Positions 22,499 to 33,694 of a stretch of 64,000 bases of DNA are shown here, piece after piece. The DNA is taken from the NCBI GenBank assembly GCA_963920525.1, contig OY986439.1, positions 212,612,500 through 212,676,499 of the forward strand. The letters are read 5' to 3'. The stretch comes from Dichetophora obliterata (Eukaryota > Arthropoda > Insecta > Diptera > Sciomyzidae). Under the pieces are notes generated by a model, which was not told the origin of the DNA, made no database searches, and saw only the letters and a list, made by a program, of their open reading frames with translations. Position 1 is the first letter of the stretch. The number at the start of each line of letters is the position of its first letter. The translations under genes were made by a program, and so were the position numbers.

Positions 22499-22818
22499 TA
22501 TACTTTGTAATCATTTTCACACCTTTTTCTGGTTTTATTACTTTATATCTTCCTATGTCTCCTATATTTTCCCTCTATCCTTTTTCCTGACGCTTTTTTT
22601 CCCCCCTTATTTTTCTTTACTTTAAGTTGATTTTTTTAGCTTTAAGTTTTTATTTTATAAGCATTAAACTTTGTTAGATTTTTAAGTTTAGATTTAAGTT
22701 TATACGCTTCCTTTTTTACCTTCCAAACTAGAATGTATTATAAAAGAACTTGTTCTTATTATACAAATAATGTTAAAATCAAATAAAATTGAAATAAAAA
22801 AATAAAATTGAAATTGAA
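22499..22818 (+). other. LINE 3' UTR
   Basis: T-rich then A-rich sequence after the ORF2 TAA, with several AATAAA motifs at about 22782-22806. It ends GAAATTGAAG, immediately followed by TAAAGGTATAGG and the hexamer array. There is no poly(A) tail; the tandem repeat takes its place. Confidence 0.75.
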
Positions 22819-23113
22819 GTAAAGGTATAGGTAAAGGTAAAGGTAAAGGTAAAGGTAAAGGTAAAGGTAAAGGTAAAGGTAAAGGTAAAGGTAAAGGTAA
22901 AGGTAAAGGTAAAGGTAAAGGTAAAGGTAAAGGTAAAGGTAAAGGTAAAGGTAAAGGTAAAGGTAAAGGTAAAGGTAAAGGTAAAGGTAAAGGTAAAGGT
23001 AAAGGTAAAGGTAAAGGTAAAGGTAAAGGTAAAGGTAAAGGTAAAGGTAAAGGTAAAGGTAAAGGTAAAGGTAAAGGTAAAGGTAAAGGTAAAGGTAAAG
23101 GTAAAGGTAAAGG
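22819..23113 (+). repeat. GGTAAA hexamer array at the LINE 3' end
   Basis: About 49 copies of GGTAAA in the same orientation as the upstream array. One early variant, GGTATA, lies next to the LINE. It is either the element's own repeated 3' tail or the continuation of a target array. Confidence 0.97.
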
Positions 23114-23226
23114 TAAGGTAAGGTAAGGTAAGGTAAGGTAAGGTAAGGTAAGGTAAGGTAAGGTAAGGTAAGGTAAGGTAAGGTAAGGTAAGGTAAGGTA
23201 AGGTAAGGTAAGGTAAGGTAAAGTAA
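23114..23226 (+). repeat. GGTAA pentamer array
   Basis: The hexamer changes abruptly to about 21 copies of the pentamer GGTAA, then decays through AAGTAAAGTAAGTACAG. Loss of one A per unit followed by expansion is the simplest explanation. Confidence 0.95.
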
Positions 23227-25377
23227 AGTAAGTACAGTAATCTAATTTATATTTGTAGATGATAGTCCCGTTTTTAATTTTCATTGAAAGACTTTTTATT
23301 TTTTATAATAACGCTTTTATTTTTGTACAAACATTTTTTAAAAATAAAATAAATTTACATTTTTGAAAATTTACTTTTATTTTATTTAAATTTTTTAAGA
23401 AAGTGTTTATTGTTTAGTGTTTTTGTGTGTGTGATTTATGTGGTTTCAAGGCACCACATGTTGATACTCAATGGATTTTTCTGTGTCATACCGAAGAATT
23501 TTCAGCACATGAGTAAGCAGCACTGTAAAATAAAATAAGAAAAGCAATACAAAAGGAATAAATAGGCAGATGTTTTTCCATGCCTACAGCTTGACAAATC
23601 GTATAAAAATATTTTTTGTCGAAGCAGTTTTATAAAGAAAAAAATTTCTCAAGAAATTTTTCTAGCAATTCAGAGCTTATCATCTTAAAAACAGAAATTT
23701 GCAAACTCGCCTGCAACTTTTTTATAATTCGGGTGTCTTAAATTAAACATTAAAACATGCACTGAATATTAAAAATTATATAAATATGATACAAAACTTT
23801 TCAAGCAGCACCGTTTATATACTAAAAAATTATTAGCTAACAATTCTTCGAAAAGTCTTATCTTCAAGATATTCCTAACAATTGTTGGCAAATTAAAGAT
23901 AAGAAATTTTGCAGGAAACGTGAGTTCTTTGTTAGGTGTGCTTTATTGTTAAACCTAAGCTGTTTGACATAAGAAAAGCTTGATGTATTTTACTGCATAA
24001 AATGCTAGGCAATTTAATTTTGATTTTCTTAAATACGAAAATGTTTATTCTACTTGTTGTACGAAAGGCAAACTTTTGCCATTTCTTTTAAATAATAACG
24101 AGCTGATTTTATTAGCTAAACATATGGATGTGCCACGCGCACAGTAGAGAGCAGACAGAACACTCACACTCACACACACACACACCCGCATACAAACACA
24201 CTTATGCAAACATTCAACAGCAAATTCAAGTATTAACATTAAAAATAAACATTTATGTTTACGCTTTTCTTGTACACAAATCATCATCGTCATATCGAAG
24301 CTTTGCTGTGCTTCTTTTTCTTCAACTGCTTTTTCCGCCTTTGAATGTATATTTTTTGATCTCTTGAGAATTTTGCGCTAATGTTGATGCCGTTGCTACT
24401 TTGTGCCTTGCAGCCATGAAGTTTCCTTCGAATTTTCTGCTACATTTGGAATTATTTTCACGAAGGTTTGTTGTGTGTTTTTTATGTTTTTTTTTTGTTT
24501 TTTCTGTTAAGTTGTCCCAATTTTTTTTTTTTTAGGATTTCTTGTTACTTTGGATCGTTGAACACTCTGTCCTGATTTGCCCCAAAGTTGTTATAACGTT
24601 GTTTTTTTCATGCTGATTGCATTCTTGCGTGAATTTTTAACAAAATAAAAAATTTTAATAAAATTCCATTAATTTCTTTTGAGAATTTTTTTCTCTGCTT
24701 TTTTAAAAGCATGTAAAGAAATTCTATGAGCAAAATTTAAAGAAACGGGAGCTTGAAAGCATGAAGCAACAGGAAAATTAAAATTAAAAGGCGAAAAAAG
24801 AACCACTCGATTTGCTTTGTTGGCAAAACTTATGAATAAAGTGCCATGCGCCAAAAACTAAGGGGCACATTTTTTTTTTGTTAGCGTACCCGTTTGTGTG
24901 CATTGGGCTCTATTCGTGTTAACAAAAGGTTAGTAAAATGTAAACAGGCATGTTTATTTGTTGCGCCTGAAATACACCTTTTTATGGCACAAACACGTTT
25001 CAGCTAACAACAAAGCATTAAAAGTTTCAATGCGTGAGTTTTCAAAAGGCTCTTAAATGGGGTAACCTGCAAAAAAAGTAAGTTCCCCGCAACAAAATGT
25101 TGGCCAAGTTGAGTTTTGCAGGCAGCAGGTATGAAAGATAAGACATGCTTGGGTTGAAAAACGTTTATTTTGAAATCGTTATTCATCTAAGCAGTGAAAC
25201 TCAAACCCAGTTTCGGCGCATAGTGGTTTATTTGGCCGATTTAGGCGGCCAAAGTTCTTTTACTGGATAAATAGTTTCTATTTACAACTTTTATTTGATG
25301 TTGAGACTATACTTAACTCTGAATAGCTATTAAAACTTGCAATAACAATAAAGTTCAGCCCTTCGAGTGAATGGTCA
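23227..25377. other. AT-rich intergenic sequence
   Basis: No gene recognised. A CA-rich microsatellite lies at 24161-24186. Short ORFs have no domain. Confidence 0.5.
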
Positions 25378-25585
25378 ATGAATGGTCAAATTAGCCAATG
25401 CAACACTCACTTTCAACGAAAGACACCCAATAATTTTACCGGAAAAATCACGTCTTTGTAGTTTAATACTAGAATTTACTCACAAAATGCTTCACCATGC
25501 AGAACAGCATGTCATGCTCAGAGCATGTCACAATGCAGATATTGTGACTCGGTGCATAAATAAGCAAATGTTAATTAAAGGTTAA
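25378..25585 (+). pseudogene. BEL/Pao-type LTR retrotransposon integrase fragment
   Basis: The 67-residue frame reads KLANATLTFNERHPIILPEK, then SLILEFTHKMLHHAEQHVML. This matches the zinc-binding H2C2 region at the start of BEL/Pao (and Gypsy) integrases, where the pattern is HP.iLP...l..li...H...lHag....l..lr. The sequence departs from the family after residue about 48, so the second histidine/cysteine half is lost or fused to other DNA. No LTR is seen. It is an old fragment. Confidence 0.72.
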
Positions 25586-25711
25586 TAAATGTTAGTTCAT
25601 TTGAAGAACCTTCAAATTCCTCTGGTATCACCTATTCTACACCTCATTTTTCTTTTAATTATTTTCCGAGTGAAACTGACAATGTTTCCATTTTGATTTC
25701 GTTTCTTTAAT

Positions 25712-27112
25712 TTAATGTAATGTTATATAATGCAATGTAATGTTATGTAATGTTATGTAATGTTATTTAATGTTATGTAATGTAATGTAATTGTAATGTA
25801 ATGCAATGTAATGTAATGTAATGTAATGTAATGTAATGTAATTGTAATGTAATGTAATGTAATGTAATGTAATGTAATGTAATGTAATGTAATGTAATGT
25901 AATGTAATGTAATGTAATGTAATGTAATGTAATGTAATGTAATGTAATGTAATGTAATGTAATGTAATGTAATGTAATGTAATGTTATGTAATGTAATGT
26001 AATGTAATGTAATGTAATGTAATGTAATGTAATGTAATGTAATGTAATGTAATGTAATGTAATGTAATGTAATGTAATGTAATGTAATGTAATGTAATGT
26101 AATGTAATGTAATGTAATGTAATGTAATGTAATGTAATGTAATGTAATGTAATGTAATGTAATGTAATGTAATGTAATGTAATGTAATGTAATGCTAGTA
26201 ATGTAATGTAATGTAATGTAATGTAATGTAATGTAATGTAATGTAATGTAATGTAATGTAATGTAATGTAATGTATTGTAATGTAATGTAATGTAATGTA
26301 ATGTAATGTAATTGTAATATAATTGTAATGTAAGTAATGTAATGTAATATAATGCAATGTAACGTAATTGTAATGTAATTGTAATGTATTGTAATGTAAT
26401 GTAATGTAATGTAATGTAATGTAATGTAACGTAATGTAATGTAATGCTAGTAATGTAATGTAATGTAATGTAATGTAATGTAATGTAATGTAATGTAATG
26501 TAATGTAATGTAATGTAATGTAATGTAATGTAATGTAATGTATTGTAATGTAATGTAATGTAATGTAATGTAATGTAATTGTAATATAATTGTAATGTAA
26601 GTAATGTAATGTAATATAATGCAATGTAACGTAATTGTAATGTAATTGTAATGTATTGTAATGTAATGTAATGTAATGTAATGTAATGTAATGTAATGTA
26701 ATGTAACGTAATGTAATGTAATGTAATGTAATGTAATTGTAATGTAATTGTTATGTATTGTAATGTAATGCAATGTAATGTAATGTAATGTAATGTAATT
26801 GTAATGTAATGTAATGTAATGTAATGTAATGTAGTGTAATTGTAATGTAATGTAATGTAATGTAATGTAATGTAATCTAATCTAATCTAATCTAATCTAA
26901 TCTAATCTAATGTAATGTAATGTAATGTAATGTAATGTAATGTAATGTAATGTAATGTAATGTAATGCAATGTAATTGTAATGTAATTGTAATGTAATTG
27001 TAATGTAATGTAATGTAATGTAATGTAATGTAATGTAATGTAATGTAATGTAATGTAATGTAATGTAATGTAATGTAATGTACTGTAATGTAATGTAATG
27101 TAGCGTAATGTC
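25712..27112 (+). repeat. TAATG pentamer array with internal duplication
   Basis: About 1.4 kb of TAATG units with scattered variants: GCTAG, ATTG insertions, TATTG, TAACG. A marker series (CTAG at 26195 and 26447; ATTGTAATATAATTG at 26311 and 26578) is duplicated at 252-267 bp. A block of about eight TAATC units lies at 26876-26911. Minus-strand ITLHY-repeat frames are artefacts. Confidence 0.96.
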
Positions 27113-28058
27113 TTATGTTGTTATTTTTCAACTGTTCTGTGAGCATTTTTATTTTCAGTAATAAATTTTATTATAAAATTCATTAAGTTTTGCAACACAA
27201 TGCGTTTTTAACCCAATTTTCTACAGTATAGTTTATACCCAGCTTTTTGGTAAATACCCGAGTATTTACCTATTTTTACCAAATTTAACGGATGTTTTCC
27301 AACTAGGTATTTACCCTTTTCAAATTTCTATAAATAAGGCAACGGGTCATGATACATTTTCTTAAAAGAAATTTTTATATTAATAATAAAAAAATAAAAT
27401 TAAAACAAGCAAAAAATAACACATTTTAAAAACTTTCCCTATAGGATATTGTTGGGATATTTAGGCTTTCATGATGAAGACTGTCAATAAGGGTGGCAAT
27501 TGTAAGAAACGGTAATCTAAAAAGTGCTAATATCTTTTCTTATAACGATATGGCCTATTTAAAAAACCTATTAACCTAAAACCTTTAAAAAAACCGTTCT
27601 GAAATTTTTAGAAATAAAATAAAAGTTTTGCCAAATATATGAACGAATCAAATTCTTAATTTTTTTTTTTGTTTTTAAGTGAGGTTTTTTATTATTTCAG
27701 ATTCTTACCAAGAACCTCGTTTTTTTGATAACATTCCCCTTTTTACATTTCAAATGCAGGAAATTGTGATAAAATGAAAAAGAATGTCTTTGATTTTGCT
27801 CATTTCTAATTTTTATTTTCTCAACATTTCAACTTTAAGAATAGAAATAAAAATTTTGTTATTTGCTCCGACATTAGTAACGCTCAACAACGCTCCGCAA
27901 TGATTTAAAAAAAAACTTTTTTAGGTTGCATTGCATTTTCTTCGCTCGTAAGCCAAATTCAGGACCTGCGCAACGAGCAGCCTAACTGAAATACGTGAAA
28001 TTTTTGGTGATCTTAAAAACATTGAAATTTTGTTGTGTTTTTTTTTTCTGTTTCGTAG
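27113..28058. other. AT-rich intergenic or intronic sequence
   Basis: No domain-bearing ORF. A perfect inverted repeat GGTAAATAC-CCGA-GTATTTACC lies at 27249-27270. The far end (28036-28058) is a T-rich tract ending TTTCGTAG, a plausible splice acceptor. Confidence 0.45.
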
Positions 28059-28212
28059 CTCCATTAGTGGCAGCACGTTTCCATCAACACCATTAAAGCT
28101 ATTTAATGCCACGTTTGAGCAGTTTGCCAAAAAGAATCCATTGAAGTTGGGGCGTATTTTGTTCCAATTGAGTCTGGAACGTGTATGGAATAAACAAAAT
28201 TGTTTGGCCTAA
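28059..28212 (+). CDS. Candidate terminal exon of an unrecognised host gene (partial)
   Basis: A strong polypyrimidine tract and TTTCGTAG are followed by about 50 codons of fly-like coding sequence (phase one extra base): SISGSTFPSTPLKLFNATFE, then a basic helical segment and ERVWNKQNCLA, ending at TAA 28210-28212. There is no ATG, as expected for an internal or last exon, and no 5' partner exon was identified. The codon pattern (AAG, TTG, CTG, CGT, GTA) is unlike the AT-rich surroundings. The overlapping minus-strand frame (27921-28130) is also open but less coding-like. I do not recognise the family. Confidence 0.4.
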
Positions 28213-28766
28213 GCCACTTGAAAGTTCTTGGTAACGGTGTTGCTTTCAGAGAGTCCATTCGAAATTTGTTCAAGTTATTTAAATCTAAAGTATTTTTTAA
28301 TGATGTTTTTTTTTTTGCTTAGCTTATATCATAGTTATGCTGCAAGTATCACTTATGTAAAGTAAGATTTTGAAAGATTTCGTTTTCGTTCTTATAACAT
28401 ATTGCTTATTTACTGCATGTAGTTTGCACAACTTGAGAATCAAATCCACTCAACTTCTGATTGTTCACTTCAAGCAATTGGCATGCAGCAAAACTGTTAA
28501 ATCACTTCTGCTTTCGTTACAAGCATCTATAAAACTGACAACACGCAAACACACACTCACACATATACACATATACACAGACACAAAAAAAAATAAAAAA
28601 CCATACATACAAGCATTAACAAAGCAAGATATATAAAAGTTTACACTGCATTTAGATGGTTTTCATGCTCAGTCTATTTTGTATGCGTTGCCATGTTTAC
28701 CAACAGCAGATATGCCTGCTTGTTTGGCTGGTATGTTTCTCCATCTGTCCGTCTGTCCTTGCAAGT
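28213..28766. other. Intergenic sequence with CA-rich tract
   Basis: An ACAC/ATAC-rich stretch at 28541-28586; otherwise nothing recognised. Confidence 0.5.
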
Positions 28767-29111
28767 GCATTAGGCTGGGCCGATATTTTATTTTTTGAAA
28801 TTTTAATACGCAAGGGTGTAAGAAGTTGCGTAATTTTGCGTAGATTTAAACTAAATTTTCCTCTTTGTATCAGATATTTTATTTCATTTGAGGTATAATT
28901 AGAGGTATAATGAGTTTTTAAACAGTAGCTTAAACTTATATCTTTAACTTATTGAAGTCATGTTTAGAACTATGACCTACAGTTTTATCGTTATCGTGCA
29001 CTGAACCTGAAATTTACTCAAAAAAACAATCATAAAAAAATCTAGTTTTTGCATAAACTAAGCATTCGTGAGTAAATTATTTATGAGTTTAAAAAATGCT
29101 GTGTATAAAAT

Positions 29112-29372
29112 TTAACTAAATGCTTCAGGATTCTGCCTTACAGTCGGAACAGAAACAAGGCGGTTGATGGTTGGCGGTCTTCTCTCGACGAAATAAACTG
29201 AGAAACCGTCCAGAATTGGAGCGGTGGCAATTGTCGGATCACGGTTGCATTTCATTTTGGGTATGATACAGCTTATTCTATATTGTGCTTTGAATGTCAG
29301 ATAAAATGTCATAGTAAAAACTAAGAAAATAACACTGAACGTACCCAATCTGTAGCAAAAATATGGCAACAT
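29112..29372 (-). CDS. Coding-like 86-codon ORF with N-terminal hydrophobic segment
   Basis: From ATG 29372 the frame opens with MLPYFCYRLGTFSVIFLVFT, a likely signal anchor. After residue 35 follows a polar part: KMKCNRDPTIATAPILDGFS, YFVERRPPTINRL and a stop near 29112. Codon choice in the second half (AAC, CGT, CCG, ACC, CTG, GAC, GGT, TTC) is far more gene-like than the surroundings. It lies just inside the left arm of the 28767-33681 element. It could be a captured host exon, an element gene, or the start of a host protein. The product is unrecognised. A possible acceptor (TTTTTGCTACAG) near 29355 means the first residues may be intronic. Confidence 0.4.
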   Translation of the reverse strand: MLPYFCYRLGTFSVIFLVFTMTFYLTFKAQYRISCIIPKMKCNRDPTIATAPILDGFSVYFVERRPPTINRLVSVPTVRQNPEAFS

Positions 29373-30088
29373 TTAAGTCACTCAGAGAGAGATCCGCCAG
29401 CCGTCAGAGAAAAATTAGAATAAATTCTATTCTGGCGTTTTCCCGTCGTGCACATCTACGGCGGTTTCATTTTTGGCGGCTGCATATGTTTTCTTGTATT
29501 TTGTTGCACGGCGAATCCGACAACCGACATCCGATTTGGTTCTGTTCGGGCTCTTAGGCAGGAGTTTGTCACAATAATTAATCGCTGCACTCTTAAGACG
29601 TGTTTACGCAAGGCGTGTTGCAAGTTGCTATTTCAACTGTGTAAAGGATAGGCTCATTTTGGAGAAAAATAAGCTAGATGTCAAAGTTTGTTGTTCGAAT
29701 CTGAGTTTTTCTAATTGTTACTGTAGCTTTTATTTTTATTTTTGACGTAAAACAACCAAGTGGTAAATGAACTCATTAAAAAACCAAATATTTTCTTCTA
29801 CAAAGGATCAGCGAGCCCTCTAACTTTTGGAGGACAATCATAACTTCATTTTACACAGAGTCTTATCAGATAGAAGCTACTCACAAATGAACCGTTCAGC
29901 ATAAAGAGCTATTCTTGCCACACTCAATCAGTTGAAAGGTGTGTAAAACTGGTAACTGAAGCTTCTATGGAAGTTATTGGTAATAATGCAAGGGATGGTT
30001 TTATAAGAAACACACTGAAGTTCCGTTCATTAATACTAACGTTTGAAAACAAAAGTCAGTTTAGTTTTTAAATTTTAAGAAGTTATTA

Positions 30089-32445
30089 TCTATACTATTA
30101 TATAAAAGGAGACTCACGAAATTCGATCCAGAATAAGCTCGAAAACCGCTGAACCGATTTTGGTTATTCTTTTTATATTCGATTCCTATGATAATAAAGA
30201 TTGTTATAACTTACCAAGTTTTTCGAAAAATGTATTTTTTAATTATTGCAAAACACGCATTTAATTTTATGCCTACATTCAACCAGCAGCACAATATAAC
30301 AGCAAGCAAAGCTTTTCTCTCTTTGTCGAGAGAGCTGCTCTCAATATAACACGACAGCCATGTTGTGTAGCAAAGCTGAATTCACTGATAACCTTCAGCA
30401 TGTTTTTGTGTGATTTAAAATAATGTTAATCAAGTTGAGAGCGTGCAGAAATGTTTCTCTCTGAGCGAAAACTTCATATGAAAAAAACTTTCAAAACATG
30501 CTGAAGGTGATCAGTGAATCCAGCTTTACTTTCAAAGAGATTCTTGCTTTCATAAAGTGTTAATTAATTTTCTTTGTTAATGTTTTGAATTTAGTTTTAA
30601 TGTTTTGAGTTGGCAGAATTTAGTTATCTGCATTAATTATGTTTTGCAGCCTTGCCAGCCAGCTTTTCCCCACTTGAGATTGTGTTAGTCTATCTATACG
30701 AATATATAAAAGCGCTGTGACACTGCACGGATGTTTGACAATCATGCAATAACCACTGAACAGATTAACACGATATAGGTATCAAACGATTTGTTACTCC
30801 AACTTTATCGTAATATGCTATGTTAGATTTGCCACGTCTACTTTTCATGCCTACTTTTTGCAAAAAATGCTATATATCAGACGATTTTGATCGTATGAGA
30901 CTAGAATTTGGTAATTTTTTACTTTCGCTAACTTTTCTAAAAATGGGCATGACCCACTTTAACTAAGTCCACTTTTCGGGGGATAAGCTTGGAGTAAAGC
31001 AAAGCGCACTAGGTTTAAGCTCAATTGAGCTGAAATTCTGGCACTCTATTGTTTCGAGTATGAGATGGTTTAAGTGAAAAAATTTTGCCACACCCCCATT
31101 ACCGCCCAGAATTAATCAAAAGTGTTATACTTCGAACGATTTTGGTTGTATTAGACTAAAATTTGATAATTTAGTTCATACGGCTACTTTCGGCGACTGT
31201 ACTATAAATGGCGAATATATAAATTTTTTTTTCCGAACAGCATGAAAATTCGTATATCGCAGTAAGGTGGTCTGCGGCAATTACCTGCGTTGCCTGCAGG
31301 ACAACGTCTGGCCGGGCAATACTATACATCAATAAGAATGATGTATATATTAGAAAATTCTGATCGTCATGCATTGATGTTTCAAACGGAAACGTCTAGC
31401 ATGTGTTTTGTTCGAAGGTCAATTTACACTTTTACAAATTCACAAAACGATCACAAAAAATTCATTGAATTGGGTCAGGATAAATTCTACTATAACTATA
31501 ATGTTAACTATGATTATAAAGATAAGGAAATAGATTAAAACATAGATTTATGTATATAACTTTGGAATACTTTGAAATATTTTTCACAGAATTATTTTTT
31601 AAGCTATATTTGAAAATGTTTTTCACATAAATTAGATTTTAAGTTGTAGCACATTGCAAAAAATATAACAACATTTTAAGCAAATTAGTTTTCATCAAAA
31701 ATCATAGGGGGAAGGGGGTAGGTGGCCCATGATTTTTAATGATAGAAACTGTTAGTGTCAAAATAGAAAAATTTTTGCATATAAATTATGTTATATGAAA
31801 GAATAAGGAAAATTAAAATTTAAAAAAATTAAAATCAAAAAATATGTACAATAAAAGCAACTCTTGGCCTATTGTTTAGTACAAGTTGGATATTTTAGAG
31901 GTTTTTTAAAAACAATTTAAAACATTGCATTGGTGAGATAACGGTAAAACTTTTCTCATTTTCCCAATTTACTTAATTGAACTTTCAAACAAAGAAAATT
32001 GGATGAAAATCGAAATAATAACAGAAGCCTAATAACAACAATTAATAACTGAAGAAGGCCGATCAACAACAACAATTTAAGAAGAATATATTTATTTTCA
32101 GAATATATGTAAAAAATTACATTTTTGATAAGAAATTTTTAAAATTTTTTACCCAAATTTTTTTATAACGCTGTTATGCAGGACTTTTTCAAAAGTAAAA
32201 AAAAAAAGAAAGACAGGTAAATGTATGTCATCATAACACTTACCGTTTAAATGAGTTATTATAATTAAATAAATAATTTCCTAGTATATATACATATCAT
32301 TTTTTCATAATTAAACAAAACAAACAGAATAATTTTTATATTTTGAATTTGTTTTAATATAACTAAATACTTTCATTTTAAGATTTAAAATATTTACATG
32401 GTATTTAATATTTTTAACGCAGACGAAGCAGCGGGTATTTGCTAG
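30089..32445 (+). mobile_element. Helitron, non-autonomous, 2.36 kb
   Basis: It starts TCTATACTATTATATAAAAG and ends GCAGCGGGTATTTGCTAG, inserted between A (30088) and T (32446). The TC start, the CTAG end with an upstream GC-rich segment, and the A/T site are Helitron hallmarks. The CCGCTGAACCGATTTTGGTT motif near the 5' end is widespread in insect Helitrons. No Rep or helicase domain is readable. A fold-back repeat lies inside at about 30376-30530. Confidence 0.78.
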
Positions 32446-33694
32446 TTAAACTATATAAAAATAGTTTGATTTATCTTTACTACACAAAATGTATACTTTA
32501 TAGGTAAATTTCACACATATTTGCAGAAGGAAATAAAGTTTTAGAACAACAAGGCCGTAAGTGTGCTACACGTCAAAGAAATAAAAGCGAAAACAACAGT
32601 TAGAAAAACACAAATTCGAATAACTAACTTTGACATCTAACTTAATTTTTATCCAAAATAACCCCTCCTTGTTATTCTACAATGAAAATAACAACTTGCA
32701 ACAATCCGTTAATACGTTAATACGTCTTAAAATTCGCTTAGTTATTGCTGACGCCCAAGGCAAAATCTAGTAGCATTTAGTCAAAATTTGTGCAGAGAAT
32801 TTTTTAACCCTTTCAATAGCTAGGCAAAACTAAAAACAAAGTTATTTATTTGAGGTCCTGAAAAGATGAAAAACCATATCTTTGATTTTTACCTGCGCTG
32901 CTTACGTTTTGCAAGCTTGCACAAAGAAAAAAAAAATTGTTATGCTGCTGTTCGACACAAAATCTTTTCTTTTTGTAGTCCCTTGAAAGTTTTTCAATTC
33001 TTTAGAACCTTGTTTTTTAACCCTTTTAATCTTCTCATTACAAATTTGATTTTTGTCCGGTTAATTTTTTCTTATTTAAAAAAAAAATTGTTTTTCTTTT
33101 TTTCGGCACAAAATCGAAAATTCAACTGCCTTTTTTAACAAATATATCTCTAAATTTATTTTTATCATATTGGTTCGTCTTTTTTTCATATAACCAAATG
33201 ATTTGATTTAAAAAAAAGCGTTGCAAAATAAATATAAAAACTACCTTCTGACGTGTCCAATATATTGGGCAAATCCACTGAAAGGATTAACCCATAAAAT
33301 AATTTACACACGATTTCTTAGCTCATATTTATGCAAACTCAAATTTTGTTTATTGTTTTTTGAGTAAATTTGAAGTTTGGTGCATGATAACAAAAAGTCT
33401 ATAGGTCATAGTTCAATAAATATGACTTCAATAAATTGGAGATATTAGCTTTAGCTATAGTTTAAAAAACACAGCATACCTCTTTCTGTCTCTTTTAATA
33501 GCATAATTACAGAAAATATCTGATTCAAATTAAAAAAAGTAAAGCCACAAAAGCTCTGGTAGAGGGCCAAAAATTATATGTATTTCAAAAAAGGAAATTT
33601 TTAAATCAGCGCAAAATAGCCCAACTTTTGACACCCCTTGCGTATTAAAATTTAAAAAAAAAAAAATCGGCCCAGCCTAATGTGCATGTGCTAA

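Larger units (their letters stand above)
18102..22818 (+). mobile_element. Apparently full-length non-LTR retrotransposon (LINE)
   Basis: The 4.7-kb element has a 5' UTR (18102-18356), ORF1 with a coiled coil and RNA-binding fold, a spacer, ORF2 with endonuclease and reverse transcriptase, and a 3' UTR with AATAAA signals near 22782. It ends ATTGAAATTGAAG and runs directly into a GGTAAA array. Both ORFs are intact, so it is young. The ORF1 type (coiled coil + RRM + C-terminal domain, no CCHC knuckles) and the RT motifs point towards the CR1/L2-related clades rather than Jockey or R1. That placement is an inference. Confidence 0.9.
28767..33681. mobile_element. Long-terminal-inverted-repeat element, 4.9 kb
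   Basis: The left arm starts CATTAGGCTGGGCCGAT and the right arm ends ATCGGCCCAGCCTAATG. Similarity between left arm and reversed right arm continues for ~320-390 bp (shared TTTTAATACGCAAGG, TTATTGAAGTCAT, AACTATGACCTA, AATTTACTCAAAAAA). The arms are about 28767-29085 and 33287-33681. TA at the GGCTGGGCC boundary on both sides would fit a TA target. The interior holds a coding-like ORF and a nested Helitron. Two independent inverted insertions of a short element are the alternative. Confidence 0.72.

Noticed and set aside
25773..27146. Minus-strand ITLHY-repeat ORFs
   Set aside because: Translation of the TAATG array; no coding evidence.
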